Source: CALGYY01 sp963678485 (GTDB taxonomy: Bacteria > Bacteroidota > Bacteroidia > Bacteroidales > CAIWKO01). From it: 64,000 nt of DNA. Where the stretch lies: contig OY782882.1 in NCBI GenBank assembly GCA_963678485.1, forward strand, positions 1,860,001 through 1,924,000, read 5' to 3'. Below the pieces are notes generated by a model. That model saw nothing but the letters and a program-made list of their open reading frames with translations. It was not told the origin of the DNA and did not search any database. The position numbers and the translations under genes were made by a program. Shown here piece by piece: positions 8,233 through 18,000 of this stretch (its first letter is position 1; each line of letters starts with the position of its first letter).

Positions 8233-8988
8233 ATGCAGGATAAGTCCGCTAATACAAGAATGCTGCTGATCATACTGGTCCTTTTGACATTTGCTGCAGG
8301 ATGTCAAAAAGAGCATTGTCTTGATTGTTTTAAGGGTACCGGGCAAAAAACTACCGAGCAGCGCACACTTGGCGATTTCTCCAGCATTGAGCTTTTCGAC
8401 CATATCAATTTGTATTTGATCAGCGATTCATTAAATACTGTGACTATAGAGGGCGGTGCCAATATCATCCCTTACGTGCTTACTGAAATTACTGATGGCA
8501 AACTCACTATCCGTGACGAAAACCGCTGCAATTGGGTCAGAAATTTCAAAAAAGAAATTAATGTTTTTCTCCATTATAAAAATCTTAGCAAGCTTGAATA
8601 CCGCGGATCGGGCATAATTCAGAGCATGGACACTCTGGTTTCTGATTCACTCGAACTGAATTTTTGGGATGGATCCGCAAGTATCAACATGGCTGTTAAA
8701 TGCTGTACGCTTCGTGTTCACCAACATACGGGCTGCGGAGATGCTGAGATCAGCGGAAGTGCGCATTATGCCTATTATTATAATCGTGGGAATGGTCAGC
8801 TTCGCAATCGTGGACTAATTGCCAGTATTGTTGAGATTGATGCAAAATGCACCAACGATAGTTATGTCTATGCAACAGATGCACTTGTTGCACGTATCGG
8901 TTATATTGGAAATGTTTATTACGCAGGACGCCCAACGAGTATCGAAACCAAAATAACTGAACGGGGTCGACTTATTCCGTTAGAATAA
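8233..8988 (+). CDS. Lipoprotein with DUF2807 (GIN) head domain
   Basis: This 251-residue protein has a lipoprotein signal (LLIILVLLTFAAGC, acylated Cys at about 24). It contains the GIN/DUF2807 domain, typical opening QRTLGDFSSIELFDHINLYL and strand-rich repeats such as LTIRDENRCNW and LEYRGSGIIQS. The domain forms a right-handed beta-helix-like head found in Bacteroidota surface proteins. Its role is unknown, although a database label of autotransporter adhesin head is often applied to it. It lies 11 nt after the PagL-like gene. Confidence 0.85.
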   Translation: MQDKSANTRMLLIILVLLTFAAGCQKEHCLDCFKGTGQKTTEQRTLGDFSSIELFDHINLYLISDSLNTVTIEGGANIIPYVLTEITDGKLTIRDENRCNWVRNFKKEINVFLHYKNLSKLEYRGSGIIQSMDTLVSDSLELNFWDGSASINMAVKCCTLRVHQHTGCGDAEISGSAHYAYYYNRGNGQLRNRGLIASIVEIDAKCTNDSYVYATDALVARIGYIGNVYYAGRPTSIETKITERGRLIPLE

Positions 8989-9013
8989 AAAAAAAACCGG
9001 CCAGAGCCGGTTT
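8987..9013 (-). terminator. Rho-independent terminator for the OmpH-like/MORN gene pair
   Basis: The stem AAACCGGC (8994-9001) / GCCGGTTT (9006-9013) has a CAGA loop. Read on the minus strand it is followed by a T run (8987-8993), just after the stop of the MORN-repeat gene. It also abuts the stop codon of the plus-strand DUF2807 gene. Confidence 0.85.
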
Positions 9014-9023
9014 GAAAACTTAA

Positions 9024-9458
9024 TTATTTCTTTTTATCGTAATCAATCTCGTTAAGCATTTTTCCCGCTTCATCGTAAAACTTCCACACACCTACCATTT
9101 CGCCCTTAGCATACTGCCCTTCAAAATGCACTTTGCCATTTTCATAATAGGCTGTTCGTTTGCCATCATCTAATCCCTTATCATAAAAACCTTCACTCCA
9201 AAGATTTCCGTTCTGATACCATACCTTCCAAGATCCATCCTTTTTATTATCCTTAAAGTCGCCTTCGTAAAACTTAGATCTGTTAGGATAGAATTGTATC
9301 TCTTTCACCAGTTCGCGCACATTACCATCCTGCTGATAATACTTTACAAGCTTAGGTGTGCCGTCAGGATGCGTTTCCACTACTTCTTCCACCAAATCGC
9401 CGGTACAGGAGAACAGGAACAGGGAAACAAAAATCAACAGTATATTACGAATTTTCAT
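9024..9458 (-). CDS. MORN-repeat (YwqK-type) lipoprotein
   Basis: This 144-residue protein starts with a lipoprotein signal (ILLIFVSLFLFSC, Cys about residue 18). The rest is a run of MORN-variant repeats: FYPNRSKFYEGDFKDNKKDG, WYQNGNLWSEGFYDKGLDDG, YYENGKVHFEGQYAKGE and FYDEAGKM. Databases often call such proteins YwqK-family antitoxins, but there is no toxin gene beside it and the lipoprotein signal argues for an envelope role. It lies 4 nt downstream of the OmpH-like gene on the same strand and shares a terminator with it. Confidence 0.85.
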   Translation of the reverse strand: MKIRNILLIFVSLFLFSCTGDLVEEVVETHPDGTPKLVKYYQQDGNVRELVKEIQFYPNRSKFYEGDFKDNKKDGSWKVWYQNGNLWSEGFYDKGLDDGKRTAYYENGKVHFEGQYAKGEMVGVWKFYDEAGKMLNEIDYDKKK

Positions 9459-9462
9459 AATA

Positions 9463-10146
9463 CTATTCTTTTGCAGGTTCAGCTTTTGCCTTTTCTTTCT
9501 TTATCGCTTTATATTCCTCATTAAGGCCTTTGACCACAGTACTTGTAATCTCCATGGATGAATCAGCCCAAAGAATACCGCCTCCATAGGAACGCTCGAG
9601 AATTAAGGTGTACTTTTTATCCTTATTCATACGTGCAATAAAATTCACAATGCTATCGTGTACTTCCATATTGCGAGCTGTCTTTTCATCAACAAGTAAC
9701 TGGGTAAGCTCGGCGTCAAGTTGCTGAAGTGCCTGTTGTTTCTGGCCTAGCTCTTCCTCTTTTTTCTTTTGCTGATCAAGTGATAACTGGTATGCAGAGG
9801 CCTTCTTTATATATGCATTATATTCGTTTTGAAACGCTGTTACACTGGATGCATATTTATCCTGAAGGTTTTTTTCATAAACAGCAAGTTCAGCCTTAAC
9901 ATCATCAACAAAATCGTACTGTCCCCAAATAGTATCGGTATTCACCCAGACAATGCGAACATCACCCTGACTGCCATTAGAAGATGTATTTGTTTTACAA
10001 CTACCATTGCAGGTAAAAATTATGATTAAGGCTGTAGCGGCCAATAACAGCGCCAGTACGCCAATAACCATTGTTATTAAAGGCTTGTTATCTTTTTTTT
10101 CGCTTACCGGATTGGCGGTCACTGGAGTTTCCATTTCTTCGCTCAT
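9463..10146 (-). CDS. OmpH/Skp-like periplasmic coiled-coil protein, membrane-anchored
   Basis: This 227-residue protein begins with a charged cytoplasmic tail (about 25 residues), a single membrane helix near residues 26-45 (MVIGVLALLLAATALIIIF), then an extracytoplasmic part. That part starts VRIVWVNTDTIWGQYDFV, the typical OmpH/Skp opening strand (VdtdkIl..y), continues with a Gln/Lys-rich coiled coil (about residues 95-155, including QQKKKEEELGQKQQALQQLD) and ends with a second strand and Lys/Glu-rich tail. Skp-type proteins chaperone outer-membrane proteins. Here the uncleaved-looking anchor differs from soluble Skp. It is first in an operon with the MORN lipoprotein. Confidence 0.75.
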   Translation of the reverse strand: MSEEMETPVTANPVSEKKDNKPLITMVIGVLALLLAATALIIIFTCNGSCKTNTSSNGSQGDVRIVWVNTDTIWGQYDFVDDVKAELAVYEKNLQDKYASSVTAFQNEYNAYIKKASAYQLSLDQQKKKEEELGQKQQALQQLDAELTQLLVDEKTARNMEVHDSIVNFIARMNKDKKYTLILERSYGGGILWADSSMEITSTVVKGLNEEYKAIKKEKAKAEPAKE

Positions 10147-10171
10147 ATTTCAGGGATTTAGATTAGGTGCA

Positions 10172-10205
10172 CAAAGATAATGCATTGCTTTGAAATACAT
10201 CTCAA
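10172..10205 (-). promoter_or_regulatory. Candidate promoter for the OmpH-like operon
   Basis: On the minus strand TATCTTTG (10172-10179) is preceded by TTG (10203-10205) at 23-nt spacing. It lies 25 nt before the start codon and overlaps the intergenic space after recQ. Confidence 0.5.
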
Positions 10206-10239
10206 CAGCTATAGTAAAATAGAAAGATTGACAGCAACA

Positions 10240-12438
10240 TTAATTGCCGACTTCCGACATAAATTTCAAACGTATAAGACGAATTTCTTCCTCGGTGTAT
10301 TCCTGTTCACCCAATTCCTGATGAGCATTTTCTACCGAGTCGGTTTCAGCACTACGGAAGAATTCGAAGATTTCTTCCTGATGATATGGATCCACGTACT
10401 CATCTATGTAGTAATTGAGGTCGACCTTTGTTCCTGAAGCAACAATACTTTCAAGCTCAGTAAGTAATTCTTCAACACTAAGGTTTTTTGCACGGGCAAG
10501 ATCTTCAAGCGGTACTTTGCGATCAATGCCTTGAATAATAAAGACCTTCAATCCGGATTTTGACACTGGAGATTTGACCTGCATATCCATTGGACGGATG
10601 ATCTCATTCTCCTCAACATACTTATTGATCAGTTCAAGAAATGCGTGACCGTATTTTTGTGCCTTCCCTGCGCCCACACCGGTTATCTGAATGAGCTCAT
10701 CCATTTTTATAGGATATTGGATGGCCATATCCTCGAGTGAAGGATCCTGAAATAATACAAATGGAGGAAGATTTTCTTTACGAGCCATTTGCTTGCGCAA
10801 ATCTTTCAGCATAGTGAACAAGGTCTTGTCGGCTGTGCTTGTTTTCGCCCCCGAGCTGTTGTAAAACTCATCATCCTCAGGATTATCATAATCATGGTCA
10901 TGCATCAGCATGATTGAATATGGTTCTTCAAGGAAAGCATGACCTTCGGGAGCCATTTTCAAAATACCATAATTCTCAATATCTTTAACGAGAAGGCGAT
11001 TAATCAGACTCTGCCTGATTACTGCATTCCAGAAGCGCTCGTCCTTTTCGTAACCCTTTCCAAAAACCTCAAGTTTGTTATGTTTGAAATTCTTTATGTT
11101 GGCGGATTGCTTGCCACTGATAATATTTATAATGTGACCGGCTTTGAATTGCTCTTTAACAGCAATTACGGTGTCAAGCACAAGTTCCACATATTCGCTG
11201 CCTTCAAATTTTGTTTTTGGATGCAGACAATTATCGCAATTCTGGCAATTCTCGTCAGGGAATATTTCGCCAAAATAATGAAGTAGTTGTGTGCGGCGAC
11301 ATACAGAAGATTCAGCATAAGCAATAGTTTCAACCAAAAGTTGTTTGGCAATTTCCTGCTCTGCAACGGGCTTTCCTTTGGTGAACTTTTCAAGTTTTTG
11401 AATATCGTCGTAAGAATAAAAGGTAATACAATTGCCTTCTCCATCGTCCCTGCCGGCACGACCGGTTTCCTGATAGTAACCTTCCAGACTTTTAGGTATA
11501 TCATGATGGATAACAAAACGAATATCCGGTTTATCGATACCCATTCCAAAGGCAATGGTTGCTACAATCACATCCACCTCTTCCATAAGGAATTTATCCT
11601 GATGCTCAACTCTAACGGCGGGTTCAAGTCCTGCGTGATAAGGAACTGCTTTAATACCGTTTACCTGCAGTGTTTCGGCGAGTTCTTCAACTTTTTTACG
11701 ACTCAAACAATAGACAATTCCTGATTTCCCAGGATGACCTTTTATATACTTGATAATTTCTTTAGCAACATCCTTGTTTTTGGGACGTACTTCGTAATAC
11801 AAATTAGGACGGTTGAACGACGACTTAAATAAAGTCGCATTCATCATATGAAGATTCTTTTGTATATCAAGTTGAACCTTTGGTGTTGCAGTAGCTGTGA
11901 GCGCAATTACAGGAACCTGTTGCCCGATAGCATCTATAATGGGCCGAAGTCTGCGATACTCTGGACGGAAATCATGTCCCCATTCTGAGATACAATGTGC
12001 TTCATCAATAGCATAGAAAGAAATTTTTATTTCTTTCAAAAATTCAATATTTTCTTCTTTGGTTAATGACTCAGGGGCAACATAAAGCAATTTTGCTTTT
12101 CCTTCTGTAAGGTCTGCTTTCACCTGAGCAATTTCCTGACGTGATAATGATGAGTTTAAAAAATGTGCAATTCCCTTATCAATACCAAAACTCCGCATGG
12201 AGTCGACCTGATTTTTCATTAATGCGATCAAGGGAGAAACAACAATCGCAGTACCTTCACTTAACATTGCGGGTAACTGATAGCACAAGGATTTACCTCC
12301 ACCAGTGGGCATTATAACAAAGCTATCCTTCCCGTCGAGGAGATTTTTGATAATCATCTCCTGATTCCCCTTAAAGGTGTCGAACCCGAAAAATTCTTTC
12401 AGCACCTTATGTAACGAAATGTCTTCTTTAACTTTCAT
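10240..12438 (-). CDS. recQ: ATP-dependent DNA helicase RecQ
   Basis: This is a 732-residue 3'-5' DNA helicase. Motif I is MPTGGGKSLCYQLP, motif II is DEAHCISEWGHDFRPEYRRL with the aromatic-rich loop that couples ATPase to DNA, motif IV-VI include GIVYCLSRKKVEEL, VATIAFGMGIDKPDIR and QETGRAGRDG-like QETGRAGRDDG. The zinc-binding cysteines are present (CRRTQLLHYFG...CQNCDNC). An RQC winged helix and an HRDC domain (about residues 545-620, FTMLKDLRKQMARKE) follow. The extra approximately 100 residues after HRDC form a helix-turn-helix-like tail (LEDLARAKNLSVEELL) common in Bacteroidota RecQ, making it longer than the 609-residue E. coli protein. It acts in recombination and fork repair. Confidence 0.97.
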   Translation of the reverse strand: MKVKEDISLHKVLKEFFGFDTFKGNQEMIIKNLLDGKDSFVIMPTGGGKSLCYQLPAMLSEGTAIVVSPLIALMKNQVDSMRSFGIDKGIAHFLNSSLSRQEIAQVKADLTEGKAKLLYVAPESLTKEENIEFLKEIKISFYAIDEAHCISEWGHDFRPEYRRLRPIIDAIGQQVPVIALTATATPKVQLDIQKNLHMMNATLFKSSFNRPNLYYEVRPKNKDVAKEIIKYIKGHPGKSGIVYCLSRKKVEELAETLQVNGIKAVPYHAGLEPAVRVEHQDKFLMEEVDVIVATIAFGMGIDKPDIRFVIHHDIPKSLEGYYQETGRAGRDDGEGNCITFYSYDDIQKLEKFTKGKPVAEQEIAKQLLVETIAYAESSVCRRTQLLHYFGEIFPDENCQNCDNCLHPKTKFEGSEYVELVLDTVIAVKEQFKAGHIINIISGKQSANIKNFKHNKLEVFGKGYEKDERFWNAVIRQSLINRLLVKDIENYGILKMAPEGHAFLEEPYSIMLMHDHDYDNPEDDEFYNSSGAKTSTADKTLFTMLKDLRKQMARKENLPPFVLFQDPSLEDMAIQYPIKMDELIQITGVGAGKAQKYGHAFLELINKYVEENEIIRPMDMQVKSPVSKSGLKVFIIQGIDRKVPLEDLARAKNLSVEELLTELESIVASGTKVDLNYYIDEYVDPYHQEEIFEFFRSAETDSVENAHQELGEQEYTEEEIRLIRLKFMSEVGN

Positions 12439-12748
12439 GAATCCCCTTCTTAAAATGCGCTCTTAAAATTATGTTAAGATTTTAACGTTCAATGATTTAT
12501 TTTTTAATTCCGAAATACGAAGATATATAAAAAAAAACAGAAAATCCCAAGAGAAAAAGTTTTTATGCATAAAATAACGAATATTACGCATTTATTCGAA
12601 GCATATTGGTCGAAACCCTTATCATTCTAAGCAATATTACGCATTTATAAGCAGTACAGTTCTGCAATTTAGAGAACATTTCCCAACTATTTGCTGAAAA
12701 ATAAATTGCAGACACAAGGTTCTTTTCCGCAATTGACGGTTGTTTCAA
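12439..12748. other. 310-bp AT-rich spacer between tonB-like gene and recQ
   Basis: No gene is seen here. It contains a minus-strand TATCTTCG (12518-12525) that could be the recQ -7 element, a small dyad GTTAA-GATT-TTAAC (12473-12486), and a 16-nt exact direct repeat reported separately. No GC-rich terminator hairpin is evident after the tonB-like gene. Confidence 0.5.
12580..12648. repeat. 16-nt exact direct repeat
   Basis: AATATTACGCATTTAT occurs at 12580-12595 and again at 12633-12648, centre to centre 53 nt. It lies in the recQ upstream spacer. Confidence 0.7.
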
Positions 12749-13453
12749 TTATGCGGCTGTCCATTTGAAATGAAGAGGAATCACAACCTGTACACGAACG
12801 GGGCTTCCATTTTGTTTTCCCGGAATCCAGCGGGGCATCGAATTTACAACGCGAAGCGCTTCTTCATCACAGCCATGACCAATTCCTTTTAAAATTTTTA
12901 TCTGGCTGAGACTTCCATTTTTTTCAACAATAAAACACACATACACTACGCCCTGTACTTTCTCTTTTCGGGCAGCAGGAGGATAGATAATATTTTGTTG
13001 AAGAAACCGTGTTCGATCTTTTTCACCTCCAGGAAACGAGGGTGGTTGCTGAGATGCAAGCAACACCGGCCCGCCGCCGTCACCACTGCCATTCCCATTG
13101 CCAGCGCCAGTAGTGTCGGTGCCATTACCTTCCGCTTGGTTGATAAGTGTATCGGATTGCGGCACAGAATCTATTACTTCGGGAACCAACAATGGTTTAT
13201 AGAAACCCCCGGATTGCGGTGGTTCCGTTTGTTGTGGTTTGACGCTCATTTGAACGCCATCGCCTCCCACACTGAAGTAGCTTATCTCATCCATATCTCC
13301 CTTTGGTTCGGGCCAATAAACATACAGCAGCATTCCAAAAACAAATACAAAGACGGTAATAAAAGTGCTCAATATTAAAACACGGGGATACTTCCGTCGC
13401 AGCATATACGCGCCATACTCCTTATTGCGGTTACGAAACAGAATATCTTCCAT
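12749..13453 (-). CDS. TonB-like energy transducer (paralogue 1)
   Basis: This 234-residue protein has a short cytoplasmic segment (MEDILFRNRNKEYGAYMLRRKYPR), a membrane helix near residues 27-48, a Pro/Gly/Asn-rich periplasmic linker (including NGNGSGDGGG) and a C-terminal TonB domain from about residue 150. That domain shows PSFPGGEKDRTRFLQQNIIYP, ARKEKVQGVVYVCFIVEKNG and MPRWIPGKQNG. The N-terminal RNKEYGAYxLR motif is typical of Bacteroidota TonB proteins. It would transmit proton-motive force from ExbBD to outer-membrane receptors, but no exbB/exbD or SusC-like receptor gene is adjacent. It follows 16 nt after a second TonB of identical length, a tandem duplication. Confidence 0.9.
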   Translation of the reverse strand: MEDILFRNRNKEYGAYMLRRKYPRVLILSTFITVFVFVFGMLLYVYWPEPKGDMDEISYFSVGGDGVQMSVKPQQTEPPQSGGFYKPLLVPEVIDSVPQSDTLINQAEGNGTDTTGAGNGNGSGDGGGPVLLASQQPPSFPGGEKDRTRFLQQNIIYPPAARKEKVQGVVYVCFIVEKNGSLSQIKILKGIGHGCDEEALRVVNSMPRWIPGKQNGSPVRVQVVIPLHFKWTAA

Positions 13454-13469
13454 GATTCTTGTAAAGCAA

Positions 13470-14174
13470 TTAGTTTGATGCTTGTAAAGTAAAGACCAGT
13501 GGCATGGTCACCTGCACGCGTATCTCTTTGCCATTCTTTTTTCCGGGAATCCATTTGGGCATAATGGTAACAACACGATAGGCTTCTTCATCACAACCGG
13601 ATCCAATGCCCTGAAGAATTTTAATATGTGTCAATGACCCATCGGGTTCAACAACAAATGTTGCATATACAGCACCCTGAACTTTATGTTCACGTGCAAA
13701 GCGCGGATAGCTTACATTTTTCTGAAGGAATTTCATTCGCATTTCTTCCCCACCAGGAAAAGCCGGTGGAACATCAACGATGGTAAATATTTCCGCATCA
13801 CGCGAATTGTCTTCATTGATTGGTATACCATTGATTGTACCTGAAACGGTATCACTCCCCAAATCGGAACCATTATTATCGGTAATAATATCCTGCTTCG
13901 ATGGGTCATCAATCAATTCAATAATTGAATTGTTGTTTTTTATTTTTTGTATAGCTTGACCTGCAGCAGGTAAGGGAACTTTTTGTTGAGTAACAGGAAT
14001 AATTTCTTCGGGGATTATTGAATTATTCTGCTCACTAATAATTGAATCTGTTTTATCACTAGTGCGCCACTCAAACGCCATCAAGGTAATTGAAAGAGAG
14101 AAAAGCAAACCGAGCTGAAAGAATAATCCTCTTTTGCGTTCAAGATCGTATCGGTTATGTTTTCTGATTTCCAT
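13470..14174 (-). CDS. TonB-like energy transducer (paralogue 2)
   Basis: This 234-residue protein starts MEIRKHNRYDLERKRGLFFQ, matching the Bacteroidota TonB opening (x-KADLE-KRGLFF-x) before a membrane helix (LGLLFSLSITLMAFEW). The frame is open upstream to 14261, but that stretch lies within vanZ and is not TonB-like, so ATG 14174 is preferred. The periplasmic linker is Ser/Asn/Ile rich. The C-terminal domain (from about residue 145: PPAFPGGEEMRMKFLQKNVSYP, AREHKVQGAVYATFVVEPDG, MPKWIPGKKNG) is closely related to that of the next gene. The start overlaps the end of vanZ by 20 nt, so translation is probably coupled. Confidence 0.9.
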   Translation of the reverse strand: MEIRKHNRYDLERKRGLFFQLGLLFSLSITLMAFEWRTSDKTDSIISEQNNSIIPEEIIPVTQQKVPLPAAGQAIQKIKNNNSIIELIDDPSKQDIITDNNGSDLGSDTVSGTINGIPINEDNSRDAEIFTIVDVPPAFPGGEEMRMKFLQKNVSYPRFAREHKVQGAVYATFVVEPDGSLTHIKILQGIGSGCDEEAYRVVTIMPKWIPGKKNGKEIRVQVTMPLVFTLQASN

Positions 14175-14580
14175 TGTAATCGCTACGGGGTTTACCCAAA
14201 GGCTTTTTCCACAACAAACATACGAAGAATCCTGCAAAAATGCCCAGCAGGTCTGCTCCAAAATCCCACTTATCAGCTGTTCTTCCTGTATTCAGCCAAC
14301 CTTGAATTAATTCAGTAAGTAATCCATACGCTGCTGAAAGTGCTGGTGCCAGCCACAGTGCAAGTAAACGACGATGCTTGATAGATTGTTGTTTGTGAAT
14401 CGCTAAAAACAAAAACATGGCCAGCACTAAAAAGAGCAGGCCATGCACCCATTTATCAAAAAAAGGGATAAGGTCAGTTATACTCCAACTTGGAATTTCC
14501 TTAGATGGAGTAAACAATGCGACTGCAATAAGCATTGCCCACCCAACGGCAGGCAATGAATAGAGCCAAGATTTTGACAC
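14155..14580 (-). CDS. VanZ family membrane protein
   Basis: This 141-residue protein has four predicted membrane helices and the VanZ-family motif DKWVHGLLFLVLAMFLFLAI with ELIQG (about residues 45-110): the conserved Asp-Lys-x-x-His and Glu are present. VanZ proteins are associated with teicoplanin resistance in some Gram-positives, but Bacteroidota homologues have no established role. It lies 15 nt after gcvH and overlaps the following tonB-like gene by 20 nt, so it is part of the gcvH operon. The position after sprA-gcvH matches a gene order I recall from other gliding Bacteroidota. Confidence 0.85.
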   Translation of the reverse strand: MSKSWLYSLPAVGWAMLIAVALFTPSKEIPSWSITDLIPFFDKWVHGLLFLVLAMFLFLAIHKQQSIKHRRLLALWLAPALSAAYGLLTELIQGWLNTGRTADKWDFGADLLGIFAGFFVCLLWKKPLGKPRSDYNGNQKT

Positions 14581-14595
14581 CTTAATTTCGAAGGC

Positions 14596-14976
14596 TTAGT
14601 GAGCCGTGAGTTCGGTGTATTGAGCAGGAGTGAGAAGCTGAGCGGTTTGTGATGCGTCAGTCATTTTAATTTTCACAATCCAGCCTTCACCATAAGGATC
14701 TTTATTCAGTTTTTCCTGAGCGTCTGCAATGGAATCATTTACTTCGAGCACTTCACCGGAGACTGGCATAAAAATATCCGTTACCGTTTTCACCGCTTCG
14801 ATTGTTCCAAAAGCTTCGTCCTTATTAATGGTTTCGCCAACTGTATTGACTTCAACAAATACCACATCGCCTAACTGGCTTTGTGCAAAATCGGTGATGC
14901 CAACAAAAGCTTCATTTCCTTCCACTCTCAACCATTCGTGGGTTTTGGTGTAAAGAAGATTACTCGGTACGTTCAT
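14596..14976 (-). CDS. gcvH: Glycine cleavage system H protein
   Basis: This is the 126-residue lipoyl carrier protein that shuttles the aminomethyl intermediate between the P, T and L proteins of the glycine cleavage complex. The lipoylation site is Lys63 in FGTIEAVKTVTDIFMPVSGEV, and the domain (LYTKTHEWL ... DFAQSQLGDVVFVE ... NKDPYGEGWIVKI) is complete. The P and T protein genes are not in the window. It is the first gene of a minus-strand operon with vanZ and the two TonB-like genes and follows sprA after 121 nt, in which TACTTTTG (15002-15009) is a likely -7 element. Confidence 0.97.
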   Translation of the reverse strand: MNVPSNLLYTKTHEWLRVEGNEAFVGITDFAQSQLGDVVFVEVNTVGETINKDEAFGTIEAVKTVTDIFMPVSGEVLEVNDSIADAQEKLNKDPYGEGWIVKIKMTDASQTAQLLTPAQYTELTAH

Positions 14977-15001
14977 AATAGTGGGTTTTTAATTCTGGTT
15001 T

Positions 15002-15009
15002 CAAAAGTA
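15002..15009 (-). promoter_or_regulatory. Candidate -7 element for gcvH operon
   Basis: TACTTTTG on the minus strand matches TAnnTTTG and lies 25 nt before the gcvH ATG. The -33 element is not clear. Confidence 0.45.
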
Positions 15010-15097
15010 CATTTTTTGTTTTAATCATAGGGTAAATAGAAATAAAAATGATACGATCAATTGTATGATCTCCCCTAAAGCATTGTAACAAAAAAAT

Positions 15098-18000
15098 TTA
15101 TTGCGCCAGGGTGAACTTGAGACTTATCCCTGCATTGGTGTTGGAGTTTCGATACTGTGATGTAACGAACGGATTATTAATAATCTTGTCGAAGAATAAA
15201 CGAATGTTGAATTTCTCACTGATCTGATAATCGGCGGATACACTGATTGACATTACTCGTTGTCCTGCAGAAACCTGATCCATATTCTCAACAAGCTTGC
15301 GCAACATGGTTTTATTTGACCGTATTGAAAAGTCGGCTTTAAGATTCAAATCGCTTTTTATTGGTTTCTTTCGTCCGCCCATGTTAAGGTTAAATGAAAC
15401 ATCTTTTATCCGATATCCGGCACCAATCACATATTCTTCACTGGTAACTTCGGTTAACTGGGTGTTTGCGAAACTCAAAGCTAAATTTCTTGTTTTTCTG
15501 ATTTCAAATTTAATAAGCAGGCTATTAACCATTGTCATGTCGAAACCAATCAGCGGACTGAATTGCTCATTAATGGAAATTTGTCCGATTTCTTTTTGCG
15601 AAAGATAGTTGTGTGCAGCATCACGGATAAACGTATACCCATCTCCATCCTCATCACGCCAACGCACACTTGTCACATAAGAACCAACACTGTATGTATT
15701 CCTGTATGAATGGGAAACAGAAATGTTTTTGAAATATTTCTTAATCCACTTAATCTTAGTCAGGCCGGTATATGTAATTTTCCAGTTTGGCAAAGGCAGC
15801 GCACTCAGCAACTTTTCGGAGAACGGCTTGAGCGAAATCTTATCTGGGTCTTTCTTAGCATAGGCGGCCAGGAACGCGGGAATAAGAACTTCTTGTGATG
15901 TGGGACCATAACCATCAGGGAAACCGGTGCTATCATTAATTAATCCCGTTGATAAAGGATTTGCCTGCGACAACCTAGTAGCAATGATCAATCTGTATTC
16001 CTTGAACTTTTCAAAGATGGCGTTACTATTATCTTTATTGTCGCCAACAAATGCGGTTCCCCATGTTATATAAGACATGCTATAACTTCCCGATTCTATT
16101 GGAGAATACTCTTTATAATATCCGTCACCAGTAGACCGTAGATATGAGCTGTTGATTTTCGAAAAAGTACTGTTCATCGTAACGTCAATGCGCAATGCGG
16201 GCAATGGTTCCAGTGTAACCTGACCATTTAGTGTCTTACTTTGTTTTAGCGAATACGGCGTATTCAAATTGGTATCAGTGCTCATCCAATTATTCTTGAA
16301 TGCCAAATCCCGTATATCAGTCCCTCCTCCAAATATTTCGCTTGGGTTTCCAAAGACAAAGTCCATCCCCGGCGCATTTTGTTTCCAATCCATTCCAAGA
16401 GCTGTTGGTTTGGGCATGAAACCGGGGAGCATTTTCCCATTGTTTTCCTGATAAGAGACGTTTGCCGACTTAACGCTCATGAGCAGACTTAGTGTGTTGT
16501 CTAAAATTTCTTTACCCCAATTGATTTTATTTTCGGTGGAATCCTCCGGTGCGCCTGGCATATTCGTTTTCGCCTTTGGCTTAGCCGTTTGACTCTGTCT
16601 CCGTTTGTCGTTAATCTTTTTCAGATAGGGTATATAATTATATAAATTAACGAGATTAGCATTAATATTCAGCTGCTGGGTGTTCGAGTTTTCAATAGTA
16701 TTTCCTAATGGATTTTCAATAATTTTATCCAAACTATCAGTGGTCAATGGCAAGGCCATCCATTGATAATTGCTACCGTACTTCGCTGTAGCGGTTACCC
16801 AACTCAGGAATGGGAGTTTATTGATGGGAAGGGTGTAAGTCACATCCAGATTTTGTTGGTACGTTGTGAGACGCCCAAAATCTAGGAGGTTGTTCCAAAC
16901 GGAGTCTTTCTTGGCTTTGTAATTAGGATCGCTTTTCTCAATGCGGCCAGGAGGCTCATCAACACGGGCATTAGCGTTGGCATTGAAGTCGATTTTAAGA
17001 TTTTGCGTTAAATCCCATTTCAAGCCGTAATCGCGAGTCCAGTTAAATAACTTGATGTATGTTGGTTCCAGAATAATGATTGCATTGGTTTTATTGCGCA
17101 TCAAACTGGCTGAAAATTGCTTGTCAAGATCGGTACGGAACGACAGCAATTTGGGCATATAATAGAAGTTGAAGTCCTTGACAATCCTGAAGTACTTATT
17201 ATTCAAAAACTTTACTTTATCGAAAGGCTTCACAGCTTTAGGATTCCCTGCGAAGTTATATCCAAGCCCTCCTCGATAGGTCTTCTTTACATCATACTCA
17301 ATATCCACATTACGATGATAAACTTCGGTGAACGCATAACTCAAATCCAAATTCTCGACATCCCAGATGTGTGCTTTTGACGAACCGGAAACCTTGGTTT
17401 TTCTAACGTTCATGAAATTTAAACTCTGACGTCTTGTATAATCCTGAGTCATCTTACGAATCGAATCCTTTTCGCGTTGATTGGAGTAAGTACTTAAATC
17501 TTCTTTGTAAACGATATCAGGATTAATAGGATTGTATTGCGGAGTGCTGCGTAATTCTGAGAAATCATAATGCATTGGAATCTTCAATCCCCATTTTTCA
17601 GGGAAGAATTTACCAAGCTCAAGGTTGGTGGCAATATCATAACTTACCACAGTTTCTTTTGATCGTTCATTGATTTTTTTATCGATACTTCCGAAACCAG
17701 GGGTGCTGATGGTTCCCGCTAGACTAAGGTTTCCAAAGTCGGCCAAAGCTGCATTAATTCTTGCTGTAGCTGCCCATCCGCCATTCTCAGCAAAATCAGT
17801 TAACCTCAACTCATTCACCCAAATTTCAGCACACTTGGCATTACCATCATCTGTCGTGTTGGAGTTCGATTTCTTTGGATTGCGAATACCCAGCATGATG
17901 GTTTTCACTGCACTCAGGCTAGGATTTCCAACTACAACAATCTTTCTGTTTTCGGCATCATAGGTAATGTAGGGAGTAGTGATGCTAACTGGAGATCCAT

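Noticed and set aside
9024..9458. YwqK-type antitoxin label for the MORN lipoprotein
   Set aside because: No toxin gene is adjacent and a lipobox signal is present, so a toxin-antitoxin call is not supported.
14174..14261. Upstream extension of the second TonB-like protein
   Set aside because: The extra 29 residues lie in vanZ and have no TonB features; the ATG at 14174 gives the family N terminus.
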